A DNA stretch of 64,000 bases from Verrucomicrobiota bacterium (GCA_947454705.1 CANGKZ010000024.1:1-64000), one strand, 5' to 3'. Positions 51,170 through 60,726 are shown, counted from the stretch's first letter. Notes: generated by a model from the letters alone, not told the origin. Translations and numbers: made by a program.

Positions 51170-51490
51170 TTAATTCACGACCGATTCACAGACCAAGCTG
51201 CAAAGCCCCGGAATCGTCCGATCCGCAATGGAATACAGGACGCCCCTCCCCTCCCTGCGCCGCCCCAGGATCCCGGCATTGGTCAGGGTCTGGAGATGAC
51301 GCGAGGTATTCGCCTGGCTCAGCCGGGTGATCTCGACCAGTTCGCCCACCGATCGTTCACGCACGAGGAGCGCCCGGACCAATTTCAACCGGCTCGGCTC
51401 CCCAAGAGCGCGGAAACGCTCCCCGATCCGATTCAGCACCTCATCGCTCAGTTCCCCCGATTCGTCCCAGTGTTGGTTTGTCAGGTTCAT
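51170..51490 (-). CDS. ArsR-family repressor with C-terminal Cys pair
   Basis: This 106-residue winged-helix repressor has the ArsR/SmtB core: 'RFRALGEPSRLKLVRALLVR', 'VGELVEITRLSQANTSRHLQ' and the wing 'RRREGRGVLYSIAD'. The alpha3 ELCVCD metal box is absent. Two cysteines lie at the C-terminus ('LCSLVCESVVN', positions about 97 and 101) and could sense thiols, sulfide or metals. It is transcribed divergently from the DUF2892-thioredoxin-MFP-RND operon across a 119-bp AT-rich gap, so it most likely represses that operon and itself. Confidence 0.9.
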   Translation of the reverse strand: MNLTNQHWDESGELSDEVLNRIGERFRALGEPSRLKLVRALLVRERSVGELVEITRLSQANTSRHLQTLTNAGILGRRREGRGVLYSIADRTIPGLCSLVCESVVN

Positions 51491-51494
51491 ATTT

Positions 51495-51525
51495 TATTTG
51501 CATATAACCATATAACGATATATTC
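51495..51525. promoter_or_regulatory. AT-rich operator candidate for ArsR
   Basis: Inside the divergent gap, the direct repeat CATATAACCATATAAC is followed by GATATAT (51501-51523). This is far more AT-rich than its surroundings and close to the arsR start. ArsR family sites are usually AT-rich repeats of this size. Confidence 0.5.
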
Positions 51526-51609
51526 ATTTCGTCAACGAGCCGCTCATCGCAATCGCGATGGAAGCCCAGCGAAACCAGAACCAACACCACTTCCCCCCCC
51601 AAAGTCCAC

Positions 51610-51831
51610 ATGACCACCGAAAACGCCATTCGAACCCTCGCGGGCACCCTCATTGTTGCCAGCGTGGCCCTTGCGCACTATGTGGACCGCTCCTGGCTCC
51701 TGCTCACCTGCTTCGTCGGCCTGAACCTCGTTCAGTCGGCGTTCACCGGATTCTGCCCTGCGGAGATCATTTTCAGAAAACTCGGCATCACCCAGGATGG
51801 CTGCTGCTCCAAGTCATCAACACCTCAGTGA
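51610..51831 (+). CDS. DUF2892 (YgaP-like) membrane protein
   Basis: This 73-residue protein matches the DUF2892 domain found at the C-terminus of the rhodanese YgaP. Two hydrophobic segments ('AGTLIVASVALAHYV', 'SWLLLTCFVGLNLVQSAF') surround a basic turn, then 'GFCPAEIIFRKLGI' and a C-terminal 'DGCCSKSS' with a Cys pair. It is predicted to sit in the inner membrane. Family members often accompany sulfur-transfer or thiol systems. The thioredoxin gene starts 3 bp after its stop. Confidence 0.88.
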   Translation: MTTENAIRTLAGTLIVASVALAHYVDRSWLLLTCFVGLNLVQSAFTGFCPAEIIFRKLGITQDGCCSKSSTPQ

Positions 51832-51834
51832 GCC

Positions 51835-52296
51835 ATGACTGCTTCTCGTGCGGATGAACGGGGCGTGGTGATTGTGTGTCCCGCCTGTGGACAGGGCAGC
51901 CGTATTGCCTATGGCGCGCTCACGGCTCGTACCCGGTGCGGACGGTGCCGGGCTGATCTTCCGAGACTGAACGGAGTGGTCGAGGTTGCCGATGAGGGAG
52001 CGTTTGACGCTCTGAGTGCGAATCCTGTGCTCCCGGTGCTGGTCGATTTCTGGGCGCCTTGGTGCGGCCCCTGCCGCAGCGCCGCGCCGGAGATCGAACG
52101 TCTCGCCCAGCTCTCGGCAGGAGAGGCGGTAATCGCAAAGGTCAATACCGAAGAGTTGCCATCCATTGCCACGAGGCACCAGATTCAGTCCATTCCCACC
52201 TTCGTCCTGTTTCGCGCCGGCGCCGAGCTGACGCGCACCTCGGGCGTGCAGCCAGCCAGCCGACTCCGCACGTGGATTCAGCAGGCGTGCCGCTGA
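51835..52296 (+). CDS. trxC: Thioredoxin 2-type protein (TrxC-like)
   Basis: This 153-residue protein has an N-terminal zinc-binding segment ('CPACGQGSRIAYG', 'RTRCGRCRADLPRL') followed by a thioredoxin fold with the active site 'FWAPWCGPCRSAAPEIERLA' and cis-proline region 'IQSIPTFVLFRAGAEL'. This is the arrangement of thioredoxin 2. It has no signal peptide and would act in the cytoplasm, reducing disulfides. It follows DUF2892 by 3 bp and its end overlaps or adjoins the adaptor gene, so an operon role in thiol stress is suggested. Confidence 0.93.
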   Translation: MTASRADERGVVIVCPACGQGSRIAYGALTARTRCGRCRADLPRLNGVVEVADEGAFDALSANPVLPVLVDFWAPWCGPCRSAAPEIERLAQLSAGEAVIAKVNTEELPSIATRHQIQSIPTFVLFRAGAELTRTSGVQPASRLRTWIQQACR

Positions 52297-52343
52297 CCCC
52301 TGGCACCACGACCCAGACCGCCTCCACCGAATCCCCCCTTCTT

Positions 52344-53399
52344 GTGAAAGCTCCCTTCCTTCCCGCATTCAGGCTCCGGCGTGCAGTTCTCATCGCGACC
52401 GGCCTCGCCACGCTCATCGTTTCAACGGCCTGCAAACGTGAATACACCCCGGCACCGATCTCCGCCCAAGCCGCGGTTAAGATCCGAACGGTGACGGTCT
52501 CTGGCGAAGCACGAACGGGCACCGAGGAAGCGGTGGGAACGGTCCGCGCACGACTCCGCGCTTCAGTGGAAGCCAAGGTGGCGGGGCGGATTCAGGAACT
52601 TCTGGTGTCTCCCGGACAGTTGGTCCACAAGGGCGATCCAGTGGCGGTGCTCGACGGACGCGAGATCCGCGCTCGATTGGACTCCGCCCAGGCAGTGCTG
52701 GAGCAGGCGACCAAGGACTACAACCGCACCGCCAAGTTGAATCTGGACGGTGCCGCCACGGCCGCCGAAGTGGATGCGGTGCGCGCCCGCCAGCGCGTCG
52801 CCGCCGCCGGCGTCGCGGAGGCCGAAGCCATGCTCGAACACACCCGCGTGATTGCGCCGTTCGAGGGAGTCATCACCCGCAAGCTGGCCGACGTTGGCGA
52901 CCTCGCCACCCCGGGCCGTCCGTTGGTGGAGATCGAGGATCCCACCCAGCTTCGGTTCGAGGCGGATCTGCCGGAGGCCCTTGTGGATGGAATCAAACTG
53001 GGTTCAACGCTCTCCATTCGCCTGTCATCGTCCCCGGAATTGCTCAAGGGCGTCGTCAGCGAGATTGCGCCCATGGCGGAATCCGCAAGCCGGACCTATC
53101 TGGTAAAGCTCAGCCTACCGCAGTCCACCTCGATCCGGGCCGGACAGTTCGGCCGCGTGGGAGTGCCGATTGGCGAGATCCGCGTCCCCCACCTTCCCGC
53201 CGCCACCTTGGTGCAGAGAGGACAGCTTGAGTTCGTATTCGTGATCGATTCCGGAAAAGCCCAGTTACGGCTGGTCCGGTCGGGAAAGCGCTTTGACGAT
53301 CAAATCGAGATCATCTCCGGATTGATTCCCGGTGAAAAGGTGGCGGCCGACAAGCTAGCCGAACTCCGCGACGGCCAGCCCGTGGAACTCGTTCCTTGA
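52344..53399 (+). CDS. RND efflux periplasmic adaptor lipoprotein (MFP)
   Basis: This 351-residue membrane-fusion protein links an RND pump to an outer-membrane channel. It has a lipoprotein signal ('[16 protein letters not shown]'), then lipoyl half-motifs '[20 protein letters not shown]' and '[20 protein letters not shown]', with a short alpha-hairpin between, and beta-barrel and membrane-proximal domains. I used the GTG at 52344; an in-frame GTG at 52287 overlapping the thioredoxin end is possible. Its stop overlaps the pump gene start (TTGA). No outer-membrane factor gene follows. Confidence 0.88.
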   Translation: MKAPFLPAFRLRRAVLIATGLATLIVSTACKREYTPAPISAQAAVKIRTVTVSGEARTGTEEAVGTVRARLRASVEAKVAGRIQELLVSPGQLVHKGDPVAVLDGREIRARLDSAQAVLEQATKDYNRTAKLNLDGAATAAEVDAVRARQRVAAAGVAEAEAMLEHTRVIAPFEGVITRKLADVGDLATPGRPLVEIEDPTQLRFEADLPEALVDGIKLGSTLSIRLSSSPELLKGVVSEIAPMAESASRTYLVKLSLPQSTSIRAGQFGRVGVPIGEIRVPHLPAATLVQRGQLEFVFVIDSGKAQLRLVRSGKRFDDQIEIISGLIPGEKVAADKLAELRDGQPVELVP

Positions 53400-56300
53400 A
53401 CCCTCCTCCTGTGAACGCCTCTTCCCCCATTCCTCCTCCCACCGCGGCCGCGAATGCGAGCCTTGGACCCGCAGGCCGGATCGCCGCCGCATTCATCGAC
53501 TCCAAGCTTACCCCGCTGGTGGTCATCGCCTCAGTGCTGCTGGGGTTGTTCGCCATCTTGATGCTCCCCCGCGAAGAGGAACCGCAGATCAAGGTTCCGA
53601 TGATCGACGTGCTTCTGAGCATGCCCGGCTCCTCAGCCCGGGAAGTCGAGGAACGCGCGACGCGGCCGATGGAAAAGCTCCTGTGGGAAGTGCCCGGTGT
53701 GGAATACCTCTACTCCCAGTCGCGGGAGGGAGAGGCGATGACCATCGTTCGCTTCAAAGTCGGATCGGATCCGGATGCCAGCCTGGTCAAGATTTCCGAA
53801 AAACTCCGGTCCAACATCGACCGCATGCCCCACGGGGTGGCCTTCCCGTTGATCAAACCGAAGTCGATCGACGACGTCCCGATTCTCGCCCTGACCTTCC
53901 ACAGTGCCCGCTACGACCCGCTTATTCTTCGCCGACTTGTGTCGCAGGTGGACGACGCCGTGAAACAGGTGCCCCTGGTCGCGGAGACTACGGTCATCGG
54001 CGGAGCGCGCCGTGAACTCCGGATTCAACTCGACCCGGCACGACTGGCGTCCCGGGGACTCAGCGCCGCCGGATTGATCCCAATGTTGAGGCAGGCCAAT
54101 CGCCAGTTTCGAAGCGGCGAACTGACCTCCATGAATCAGTCGGTGATCGTCGAATCCGGCGGGTTTCTGGAGAACGCCGAAGACGTGAAAAACGTGGTGA
54201 TCGGGATCTCAGCCGGGAAGCCGATCTACCTGCGGGAAGTGGCTGACGTGATCGATGGGGCCGAGGAGCCATCGAACTATGTCTTCTTTGGAGCGGGGCG
54301 TGCCGGCGGCGGATCTGCCGGATCCCCCGCAGATGAGCCCGGAGTGACCCTCGCCATTGGTAAACAGGCCGGCGCAAACGCCATCGCCGTGGCGGAGGAT
54401 GTCCTTCGAAAAGTGAATAGCCTCAAGGGATCTCTCATCCCGTCCGACGTCACGGTTTCCATCACCCGACACTACGGTGAAACAGCGGCGCAGAAATCCA
54501 ACGAACTGCTGCTCCACATGGGGATTGCGGTGATCAGTGTATCCATTTTGATCTGGCTCACCCTCGGCTGGCGGGAATCGGGCATCGTCGCCGTGGCCAT
54601 CCCCGCCACCCTCGCCCTCACCCTGCTGGTCTTCTACCTGTACGGATTCACGCTCAACCGCATCACGCTGTTTGCGCTGATCTTCAGCATCGGAATCCTG
54701 GTCGATGACGCGATCGTGGTGGTGGAGAACATTGTCCGGCACTTCCACCTGCCCCAAAATCGAAACACGCCCTGGACTCTCATCGCCGTCGAGGCCGTGG
54801 GCGAGGTGGGCAACCCGACCATCCTGGCGACCTTTGCCGTGATCGCCGCGGTGCTCCCGATGGCATTCGTCGGTGGACTAATGGGGCCCTACATGCGCCC
54901 CATTCCCGTCGGTGCCAGCGCGGCGATGTTCTGGTCGCTGCTCATTGCCTTCATCGTCACCCCCTGGGCCAGCATCCGGATCCTGCGCTGGAAGGGCGGC
55001 GAAGCCCGCCTCGCCGCGCTTCATCATTCCCACCAATCCCAGGCCGGAGGGAGCACCTCGCAGGATGACTTTCTCACCCGACTCTACCGCCGGGTCATGG
55101 ATCCCCTGCTCCATCATTCCCGATGGCAGTGGGCGTTTCTCGCCTCCATTTCCGTCCTCCTGTTGGCGGCGATGGCCACCGTCGCGGTCGGCTGGGTGAA
55201 GGTCAAAATGCTTCCGTTCGACAACAAGTCGGAATTCCAAATCATCCTCAACATGCCGGAGGGCAGCTCGCTGGAACGCACGGCGCAGGCCGCCCGGGAA
55301 ATCGCCGCTGCGGTGCGTGATGAGCCGGAAGTGACCCATTACCAGATCTACACCGGAGTCGCCTCTCCCTTCAATTTCAACGGCCTCGTCCGCCACTACT
55401 TCCTGCGTCGGGGAGCCAATGTCGCCGACATCCAGGTCAACCTCGTGGGAAAGGAGGATCGCAAGGCCCAGAGCCACGAAATCGCAAAGAGGGTCCGCCC
55501 CGCGGTCGCAAAGATCGCCGAGCGATTTTCCGCCCGGGTCGCCGTCGCCGAGGTTCCCCCGGGCCCGCCCGTGCTCCAGACGCTCGTCGCCGAGATCTAC
55601 GGTCCCACCGATGCCGCACGCGAGGCTCTCGCTTTGCAGATTCGCGAGATCTTTCGCACCACGCCCGGGGTTGTGGACCTGGATTGGTACGCCGAGGCGG
55701 ATCAGCCCAAGGCCCGATTCGTCATCGACAAGGAAAAGTCCGCCCTCCACGGCATCAGCGCGGAAACCATCTCGCAAACCCTTCGAATCGCCGTCGGTGG
55801 TGAATCCGTCGATCTCCTGCACGTTCCGCGCGAAAAAGAAGACGTGAACCTGGTGCTCCAGCTGCCCCGTTCAGCTCGGACCCGTCCCGAGGAACTCCTC
55901 GCCCTCCGGGTTCGCAGTGGCGATGCCAACGCCCTCCCCGAACCTGCGGGTGTCCGATCGGGCCCGCCCCTCGTTCCACTCCGTGAACTGGTCCGGATCG
56001 AGACTGGAATCGCAGACAAGAGCCGTCATCGGAAGAACCTGATGCCGGTGACCTACGTCATTGGCGACGTCGCCGGAGTGGTGGAGAGCCCGGTTTACGC
56101 CATCGCGGAGATGAACCGCCGCATCCGGTCCCTGCCCGGAAACCTCAAAATCTACAACGCCTCGATGCCGTTCTCCGATGCGGAGCCGTCCGTAAAATGG
56201 GATGGCGAGTGGCAAATCACGCTGGAGGTGTTCCGGGATCTCGGCATCGCCTTCGCAGCTGTGCTCGTCCTGATCTACATCCTGATGGTGGGATGGTTCC

Positions 56301-56737
56301 GATCTTTCCTCACCCCGTTGATCGTCATGGTGGCGATCCCCTTCTCCCTGGTGGGAATCCTCCCCGCCCACGGCATGATGGGGGCCTTTTTCACCGCCAC
56401 TTCCATGATTGGTTTCATGGCGGGTGCGGGCATCGTGGTGCGCAATTCCATCATCCTCGTGGACTTCATTGAACAGGGCCTTCGCGAAGGGATGCCCCTG
56501 GCCCAGGCCGTGGTGGATGCTGGAGCGGTCCGATTCCGCCCGATGGTGCTGACGGCAGCTGCGGTGATCGTCGGAGCGGCGGTCATTCTGGCCGATCCGA
56601 TTTTCCAAGGACTGGCCATCGCCCTGATGGCGGGGGAAGTCGCCTCCCTCTTGATCAGTCGAATGGCCGTTCCGGTGCTGTACTTCATGGTCCATCGGAG
56701 AAGCGCGACAGCACAGGTCAAACCGGAGGCCGCATAA
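53396..56737 (+). CDS. RND-family efflux transporter
   Basis: This is a pump of about 1113 residues of the AcrB/RND (HAE1-like) superfamily, exporting substrates by proton antiport. It has an N-terminal membrane helix ('[20 protein letters not shown]'), the periplasmic porter domain beginning '[20 protein letters not shown]', and helix 4 '[20 protein letters not shown]' with the two Asp residues typical of proton relay. A second half begins '[20 protein letters not shown]' and ends with '[20 protein letters not shown]'. It starts at a TTG overlapping the adaptor stop, or at a GTG five codons in. Substrate is unknown; the operon's redox partners hint at toxic thiol- or metal-linked compounds. 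Confidence 0.93.
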   Translation: MNPPPVNASSPIPPPTAAANASLGPAGRIAAAFIDSKLTPLVVIASVLLGLFAILMLPREEEPQIKVPMIDVLLSMPGSSAREVEERATRPMEKLLWEVPGVEYLYSQSREGEAMTIVRFKVGSDPDASLVKISEKLRSNIDRMPHGVAFPLIKPKSIDDVPILALTFHSARYDPLILRRLVSQVDDAVKQVPLVAETTVIGGARRELRIQLDPARLASRGLSAAGLIPMLRQANRQFRSGELTSMNQSVIVESGGFLENAEDVKNVVIGISAGKPIYLREVADVIDGAEEPSNYVFFGAGRAGGGSAGSPADEPGVTLAIGKQAGANAIAVAEDVLRKVNSLKGSLIPSDVTVSITRHYGETAAQKSNELLLHMGIAVISVSILIWLTLGWRESGIVAVAIPATLALTLLVFYLYGFTLNRITLFALIFSIGILVDDAIVVVENIVRHFHLPQNRNTPWTLIAVEAVGEVGNPTILATFAVIAAVLPMAFVGGLMGPYMRPIPVGASAAMFWSLLIAFIVTPWASIRILRWKGGEARLAALHHSHQSQAGGSTSQDDFLTRLYRRVMDPLLHHSRWQWAFLASISVLLLAAMATVAVGWVKVKMLPFDNKSEFQIILNMPEGSSLERTAQAAREIAAAVRDEPEVTHYQIYTGVASPFNFNGLVRHYFLRRGANVADIQVNLVGKEDRKAQSHEIAKRVRPAVAKIAERFSARVAVAEVPPGPPVLQTLVAEIYGPTDAAREALALQIREIFRTTPGVVDLDWYAEADQPKARFVIDKEKSALHGISAETISQTLRIAVGGESVDLLHVPREKEDVNLVLQLPRSARTRPEELLALRVRSGDANALPEPAGVRSGPPLVPLRELVRIETGIADKSRHRKNLMPVTYVIGDVAGVVESPVYAIAEMNRRIRSLPGNLKIYNASMPFSDAEPSVKWDGEWQITLEVFRDLGIAFAAVLVLIYILMVGWFRSFLTPLIVMVAIPFSLVGILPAHGMMGAFFTATSMIGFMAGAGIVVRNSIILVDFIEQGLREGMPLAQAVVDAGAVRFRPMVLTAAAVIVGAAVILADPIFQGLAIALMAGEVASLLISRMAVPVLYFMVHRRSATAQVKPEAA

Positions 56738-56787
56738 ATCGCCCCGCTTCCGAACCGGCCGTCAGTCGACAACACTGAGCCCGCTCT

Positions 56788-56846
56788 CTATTCGGGCCGA
56801 AGGACATCGATGGGATTCATGCGCGCGGGCGCCAAACCGGGGAGCG
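56788..56846 (-). pseudogene. Remnant of FtsX/MacB-type ABC permease C-terminus
   Basis: On the minus strand the frame ending at the TAG of 56788-56790 reads 'LPGLAPARMNPIDVLRPE', which matches the closing segment of MacB/FtsX permeases (…P.R.A..DP...LR.E). The frame upstream is lost in the palindrome at 56835-56866. It is a short relic of a gene otherwise absent from the window, lying just downstream of the DUF1573 gene. Confidence 0.5.
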
Positions 56847-56866
56847 GATCGATCCGCTCCCCGGTT
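56835..56866. terminator. Perfect 32-bp palindrome, probable bidirectional terminator
   Basis: The half-sequence AACCGGGGAGCGGATC is followed at once by its exact reverse complement. It lies 22 bp after the DUF1573 stop (56889) on the minus strand and 98 bp after the RND gene stop on the plus strand. No long T-tract follows on either side, so a role in mRNA end protection is also possible. Confidence 0.55.
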
Positions 56867-56888
56867 GTTCACCCACTCCTGCGTTCAC

Positions 56889-57911
56889 TCAGGGATGGAA
56901 CACGTTCACCACGACCGGGAGGACGATCTGGGACTGGGATTCCACCGAGGTCTGCACCGACACCGTTCCGCTCACCGTCTGGGTCGGCACCTCGTTCAAC
57001 CGGGCGACCAATTCAAAGGCCTTGCCGGGTTCGGTCTCCACCAGCTCCACACTCACTCCAGGAATCGAGCTCATGGCCTTGGTGATCGTCACCGGCCGGC
57101 CGGCCGAGGAGCGAATGGCAACCCGCCGGACCACCATTGCCTCCGGTCGCGTTCCGCCCACCTTCTGATCGTCGGTGATGCTCCAATAGAGCGCCTCGGG
57201 AATCAGGGAGATCTCTCCCATCATCTGTCCCGACAGATACAGACTGGAGACCGGCGCGTTGGTCTGATCCGCAGCGTAGATGTGGACGTACTCATTGAAT
57301 CGGCGCGGAGCCCCGTCGCGCTGAACGGTGATCCGGACCTTCGTCGTGCTGTCCCCCGGCTTGTCGCCGGGCTCGACCACCGCACGAATCCAGGGCTTGG
57401 AGGCAACCAACCGATCAATGCGCAGCGCCCCGCCGTCATTGCGGGTGAGCGTTGAGACCGCGGTCGCCTCATTCACACCGAAGGCGAGATTCGGCGAGAG
57501 CGAGACCGGTGCGAGTTCGTACAGAGGGGTGTAGTCGGCCCGGATGGTGAGCGACTGCTCGGGGTTGGCGGCATCGTTCGAGGTCACCGCGATGTGCTTC
57601 TCCAAGATGGCCCGGTACAGCCCGAGGCTGAGGACAAACCGTAGCTCGCCCGTCTCTCCAGGATTGAGGGTGTCAGGTTTCAATTCCGGTACGGTGCATC
57701 CACACGACGGCTTGGGCGGTTGCAGCTTCAGGATACCAGTGCCGGTGTTCTTGAACTTGAAGACCCCGGACACGGTGCTGACCTGGGCAACTTTTCCAAA
57801 ATCCACGGTGGTGGATTCGAAAACCAATTTTGGGGCTCCCTGGGCAAATGCGCTGGTCGCCTGAAGACAAAGCATCAGGAGTCCCACGGGAAATAATACG
57901 GTGTTTTTCAT
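56889..57911 (-). CDS. Secreted DUF1573-family protein
   Basis: This 340-residue exported protein has a signal peptide ('LMLCLQATSAFAQ'). Then a DUF1573 domain opens the mature part: 'LVFESTTVDFGKVAQVSTVS', 'GVFKFKNTGTGILKLQPPKP', 'SCGCTVPELKP' with the characteristic Cys-Gly-Cys, and 'LNPGETGELRFVL'. The rest is a further run of immunoglobulin-like beta strands ('VRITVQRDGAPRRFNEYVHI', 'VRRVAIRSSAGRPVTITKAM'). DUF1573 proteins are common in Planctomycetes, Verrucomicrobia and Bacteroidetes; their function is not settled. It converges on the RND pump and lies above a permease remnant. Confidence 0.88.
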   Translation of the reverse strand: MKNTVLFPVGLLMLCLQATSAFAQGAPKLVFESTTVDFGKVAQVSTVSGVFKFKNTGTGILKLQPPKPSCGCTVPELKPDTLNPGETGELRFVLSLGLYRAILEKHIAVTSNDAANPEQSLTIRADYTPLYELAPVSLSPNLAFGVNEATAVSTLTRNDGGALRIDRLVASKPWIRAVVEPGDKPGDSTTKVRITVQRDGAPRRFNEYVHIYAADQTNAPVSSLYLSGQMMGEISLIPEALYWSITDDQKVGGTRPEAMVVRRVAIRSSAGRPVTITKAMSSIPGVSVELVETEPGKAFELVARLNEVPTQTVSGTVSVQTSVESQSQIVLPVVVNVFHP

Positions 57912-58301
57912 AAAGAATTCGCGACTGCGACTGAAGCCCCCTTCGTTCCGCGCCCGGATTCAATCAGGACTGCGTGGAACCGCTTCGCCGTGGTTGCGGC
58001 GAGCGTCCGCACGCCGATGGGGGCGCCGATCGCTCACCGGGAATCATTCCAGCGGAAGCGATCGATGCAGGACGCTTGATCAGCATCCCGGGTTTCCCCC
58101 GCAGTTCCCATGGGGTGTTTTACCCAAGAATCAACCCACTGAACCCCGAACCCTGCGGCGGTAGGAATTCACCCCATGGTGGGATTTCTGGAAGGAATCA
58201 ACCTCCATCCCTGTCAGGAGTTTTCTTTCCAAGCTGATCCCGCCAAGCCCCTCCTCTTCCACCTCCGCTTCGCCTCCCATTTCCCCTCCTCCTCCTTCGA
58301 T
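57912..58301. other. Intergenic region, 390 bp, no gene seen
   Basis: This is the divergent gap between the DUF1573 gene and the first CBM48 gene. An open frame begins at 58176 and joins the CBM48 gene, but its first 42 residues have no CBM48 similarity, so an extended start there is unlikely but not excluded. The final 70 bases are strongly pyrimidine-rich. Confidence 0.4.
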
Positions 58302-58649
58302 ATGAATCATCAGCACGACCACGGCAGCAGCCACACGGAGCCCACCCATTCGAGCTCGGTTCAATTCAAGTTCTCTTCCCCCTCCGCAATCTCGGTGTCG
58401 GTGGCGGGTTCCTTCAATGGATGGAGGCCCGACACCAAACACCTCCACCGGGTCCCGGGCGGCAACTGGTTGATCGAGGTTCCGCTTCAGGCCGGCGTGT
58501 ACGAGTACCGGTTCGTGGTCGATGGCGCCTGGACCGATGATCCGCACTCCACCGAGACCGTCGCCAATCCGTTCGGAAGTCGAAACGCGGTGGTGAAAGT
58601 CGCCTCGACGCCACCCGCGGCGGCGGCCTCCAAACGTCGCAAAGCCTGA
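58302..58649 (+). CDS. Stand-alone CBM48 (AMPK-type glycogen-binding) protein
   Basis: This 115-residue protein is almost entirely one CBM48/E-set domain: 'VQFKFSSPSAISVSVAGSFN', 'GWRPDTKHLHRVPGGNWLIE', 'GVYEYRFVVDGAWTDDPHST' and 'ETVANPFGSRNAVVKV'. The glycan-binding Trp of FNGW and YEYRFVVDG are both kept. The N-terminus is His-rich ('MNHQHDHGSSHTEPTHSSS'). No catalytic domain is attached. A second CBM48 protein is encoded 2.1 kb away in the opposite orientation. A glycogen-related regulatory or scaffolding role is inferred from the fold only. Confidence 0.88.
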   Translation: MNHQHDHGSSHTEPTHSSSVQFKFSSPSAISVSVAGSFNGWRPDTKHLHRVPGGNWLIEVPLQAGVYEYRFVVDGAWTDDPHSTETVANPFGSRNAVVKVASTPPAAAASKRRKA

Positions 58650-58712
58650 CCGGTTGCTTCGTGCCTGTTTTCTCCAATTCCAAATCCCAAATCCAAAAAT
58701 GGTTCACCACTC

Positions 58713-59111
58713 ATGAGCTCTCAAAAAGACGGAATTCTCACGGTAAACTCGGTCGGCATCGGCACGGTGACTCGCAAGATGATCCGTGAGCGGGCGGTCG
58801 AGATTGCCCAGATCAATGGCCGTTCCGCGCACTCCGTTTCAAAAAACGACTGGGAGGATGCCAAGGCCGAACTGAGCTACGACACCGGCCCGGAGCCTCG
58901 CGAGAGTGCGCTGGAATTAGTCGAAAGCTCGACGCCTTGGGATCCGAACTATGGCAGCAGCGGATTCAAGACACTGGTTTCCGGCGGGGAGGATTCCGAT
59001 TCGGATTCCGAGGGACGCAGCACCCAGGAACAACTGATGGACGAAGGAATCGCGGACGCCGAGCACGATCAGATGCTGCAGGCCTCGCGCCTTCCCGAAG
59101 ACGAGGAGTAG
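58713..59111 (+). CDS. DUF2934-like acidic protein
   Basis: This 132-residue protein has an N-terminal segment 'VTRKMIRERAVEIAQINGRS' and 'AHSVSKNDWEDAKAELSYD', which resembles the short helical DUF2934 domain. The C-terminal half is acidic and Ser/Asp-rich ('SGGEDSDSDSEGRSTQEQLM', 'DEGIADAEHDQMLQASRL'), probably disordered. No function is known for DUF2934. It follows the CBM48 gene by 63 bp and precedes the RNB exoribonuclease by 40 bp, all plus strand, so it is likely part of the same transcript. Confidence 0.7.
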   Translation: MSSQKDGILTVNSVGIGTVTRKMIRERAVEIAQINGRSAHSVSKNDWEDAKAELSYDTGPEPRESALELVESSTPWDPNYGSSGFKTLVSGGEDSDSDSEGRSTQEQLMDEGIADAEHDQMLQASRLPEDEE

Positions 59112-59151
59112 TCGCGCCGCCCCCTTCCTCTTCCTCCTCCACCTCTCCCGC

Positions 59152-60726
59152 ATGATCCTGTCCGGTTCCGCCGCAACTCCGGCACCAACGCCGGCACCAG
59201 TGCTTCGTTCGAAACCTTCCGAACCGGATTTCTCTGCTCCGCACGAAAACCCGGTGCGTCGCAACGACCGGCAGCTTCTTATCCGCATTGCACGCGTCGC
59301 CATGCTCAACTTCGGACTGGAACCCGATATTCCGCCCGAGGCACTTGAGGAGGTAACGGTAATCCAACACGCATCGGTCCATCCGCGCGTCGACGCGGAG
59401 TGCCGCGATCTGAGGGATTCGTGCTGGGTCTCCATCGACAACGACGACTCACGCGACCTGAATCAACTCACGCTTGGCGAGGCCCTGCCGAATTGCGGCA
59501 TCCGAATCCTCGTTGCCATTGCCGATGTGGATCAGCGGGTGCCGAAGGGTTCCTCCATCGATCTCCACGCCCGGCACAACACCACCTCCGTGTACACCCC
59601 GGCCATCCTGTTTCCGATGGTCCCCGAGGCGCTTTCGACCGACCTGACCTCGCTCGACCAGGACGAGGATCGGATCGCGATCGTCGTGGAGATGGGCTTC
59701 GAGGCTGACGGAAGAATGGTTTCGTCCGCGTTGTACTCCGCACTGGTGAGAAACCACGCCAAGCTCGCGTATCGGAGCGTCGCCGTGTGGCTAGAGGGAG
59801 AAGCTCCACCACCGCCCGGAGTGGCCGGCTCCCCGCGGATCGAGGAAAGCCTCCACCTGCAGGACGCGCTGGCCCGGCGCTTGTGCGCGCTGCGACATCG
59901 GGAAGGCGCCCTCACGTTGGAAACCCCGGAGCCACACGCCGTGTTCCAAAACGACGCGCTTGCGCACCTGGATCTGGATCCCACGAACCGGGCGCGTCAG
60001 ATCATCGAGGAATTCATGGTGGCGGCGAACGGGGTCACCGCCACCTTCCTGGCGGAGAAGCGATTCCCAAGTTTGAGGCGCGTGCTTCGATCGCCCGAGC
60101 GGTGGAACCGGATCGTCGATCTGGCCGCCCGCTACGGACTCACCCTTCCCGACACCGCCGATTCCAAAGCGCTCGAGTCCTTTCTTTCGCTCCGGCACAC
60201 CGTAGATCCGGATCATTTCCCCGACCTTTCCCTCGCCGTGGTAAAACTCATCGGCCGGGGCGAATACGTGGTGGAACTTCCCGGCGGAACCAGTCCCGGT
60301 CATTTCGGCCTGGCCGTGGAGAACTACTCCCATTCCACGGCACCGAACCGGCGCTATCCCGACCTGATCACCCAGCGGCTGCTGAAGGCGGCGCTCTCAA
60401 ACAGCGCCATCCCCTACACCAGCACGGAACTGGACGAACTGGCGCGGCACTGCACGGAGCGGGAACAGGATGCGACCAAGGTGGAACGGCGAACCCGAAA
60501 GTCGGCAGCGGCGGCGCTGCTGTCGGACCGGATCGGTACCCTTTTTGATGCCCTCGTGACGGGGGCCTCGGTCAAGGGAGTGTGGGTCAGGACTTTTCTC
60601 CCGTCGGTGGAGGGGCAGCTGGTAAAAGGCGGCGAAACCCTCGACGTGGGCGACCGGGTGCGGGTGAAGCTGGTCCTTGCCGATCCCGAGCGCGGATTCA
60701 TCGACTTCGTTCGCGAACCGGCCTGA
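59152..60726 (+). CDS. RNB-domain exoribonuclease (RNase II/R family)
   Basis: This 524-residue protein carries the RNB catalytic domain of RNase II/R, which degrades RNA 3' to 5'. The metal-binding region is 'CWVSIDNDDSRDLNQLTLGE', a variant of the usual D..D.DD motif in which the last aspartates are changed, followed by 'RILVAIADVDQRVPKGSSID' and 'NYSHSTAPNRRYPDLITQRL'. A C-terminal S1-like strand set ends 'DRVRVKLVLADPERGFIDFV'. N-terminal cold-shock domains of RNase R are missing, so it is shorter than RNase R (about 800). The altered acid cluster makes activity uncertain. The start follows a strongly pyrimidine-rich leader. Confidence 0.85.
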   Translation: MILSGSAATPAPTPAPVLRSKPSEPDFSAPHENPVRRNDRQLLIRIARVAMLNFGLEPDIPPEALEEVTVIQHASVHPRVDAECRDLRDSCWVSIDNDDSRDLNQLTLGEALPNCGIRILVAIADVDQRVPKGSSIDLHARHNTTSVYTPAILFPMVPEALSTDLTSLDQDEDRIAIVVEMGFEADGRMVSSALYSALVRNHAKLAYRSVAVWLEGEAPPPPGVAGSPRIEESLHLQDALARRLCALRHREGALTLETPEPHAVFQNDALAHLDLDPTNRARQIIEEFMVAANGVTATFLAEKRFPSLRRVLRSPERWNRIVDLAARYGLTLPDTADSKALESFLSLRHTVDPDHFPDLSLAVVKLIGRGEYVVELPGGTSPGHFGLAVENYSHSTAPNRRYPDLITQRLLKAALSNSAIPYTSTELDELARHCTEREQDATKVERRTRKSAAAALLSDRIGTLFDALVTGASVKGVWVRTFLPSVEGQLVKGGETLDVGDRVRVKLVLADPERGFIDFVREPA

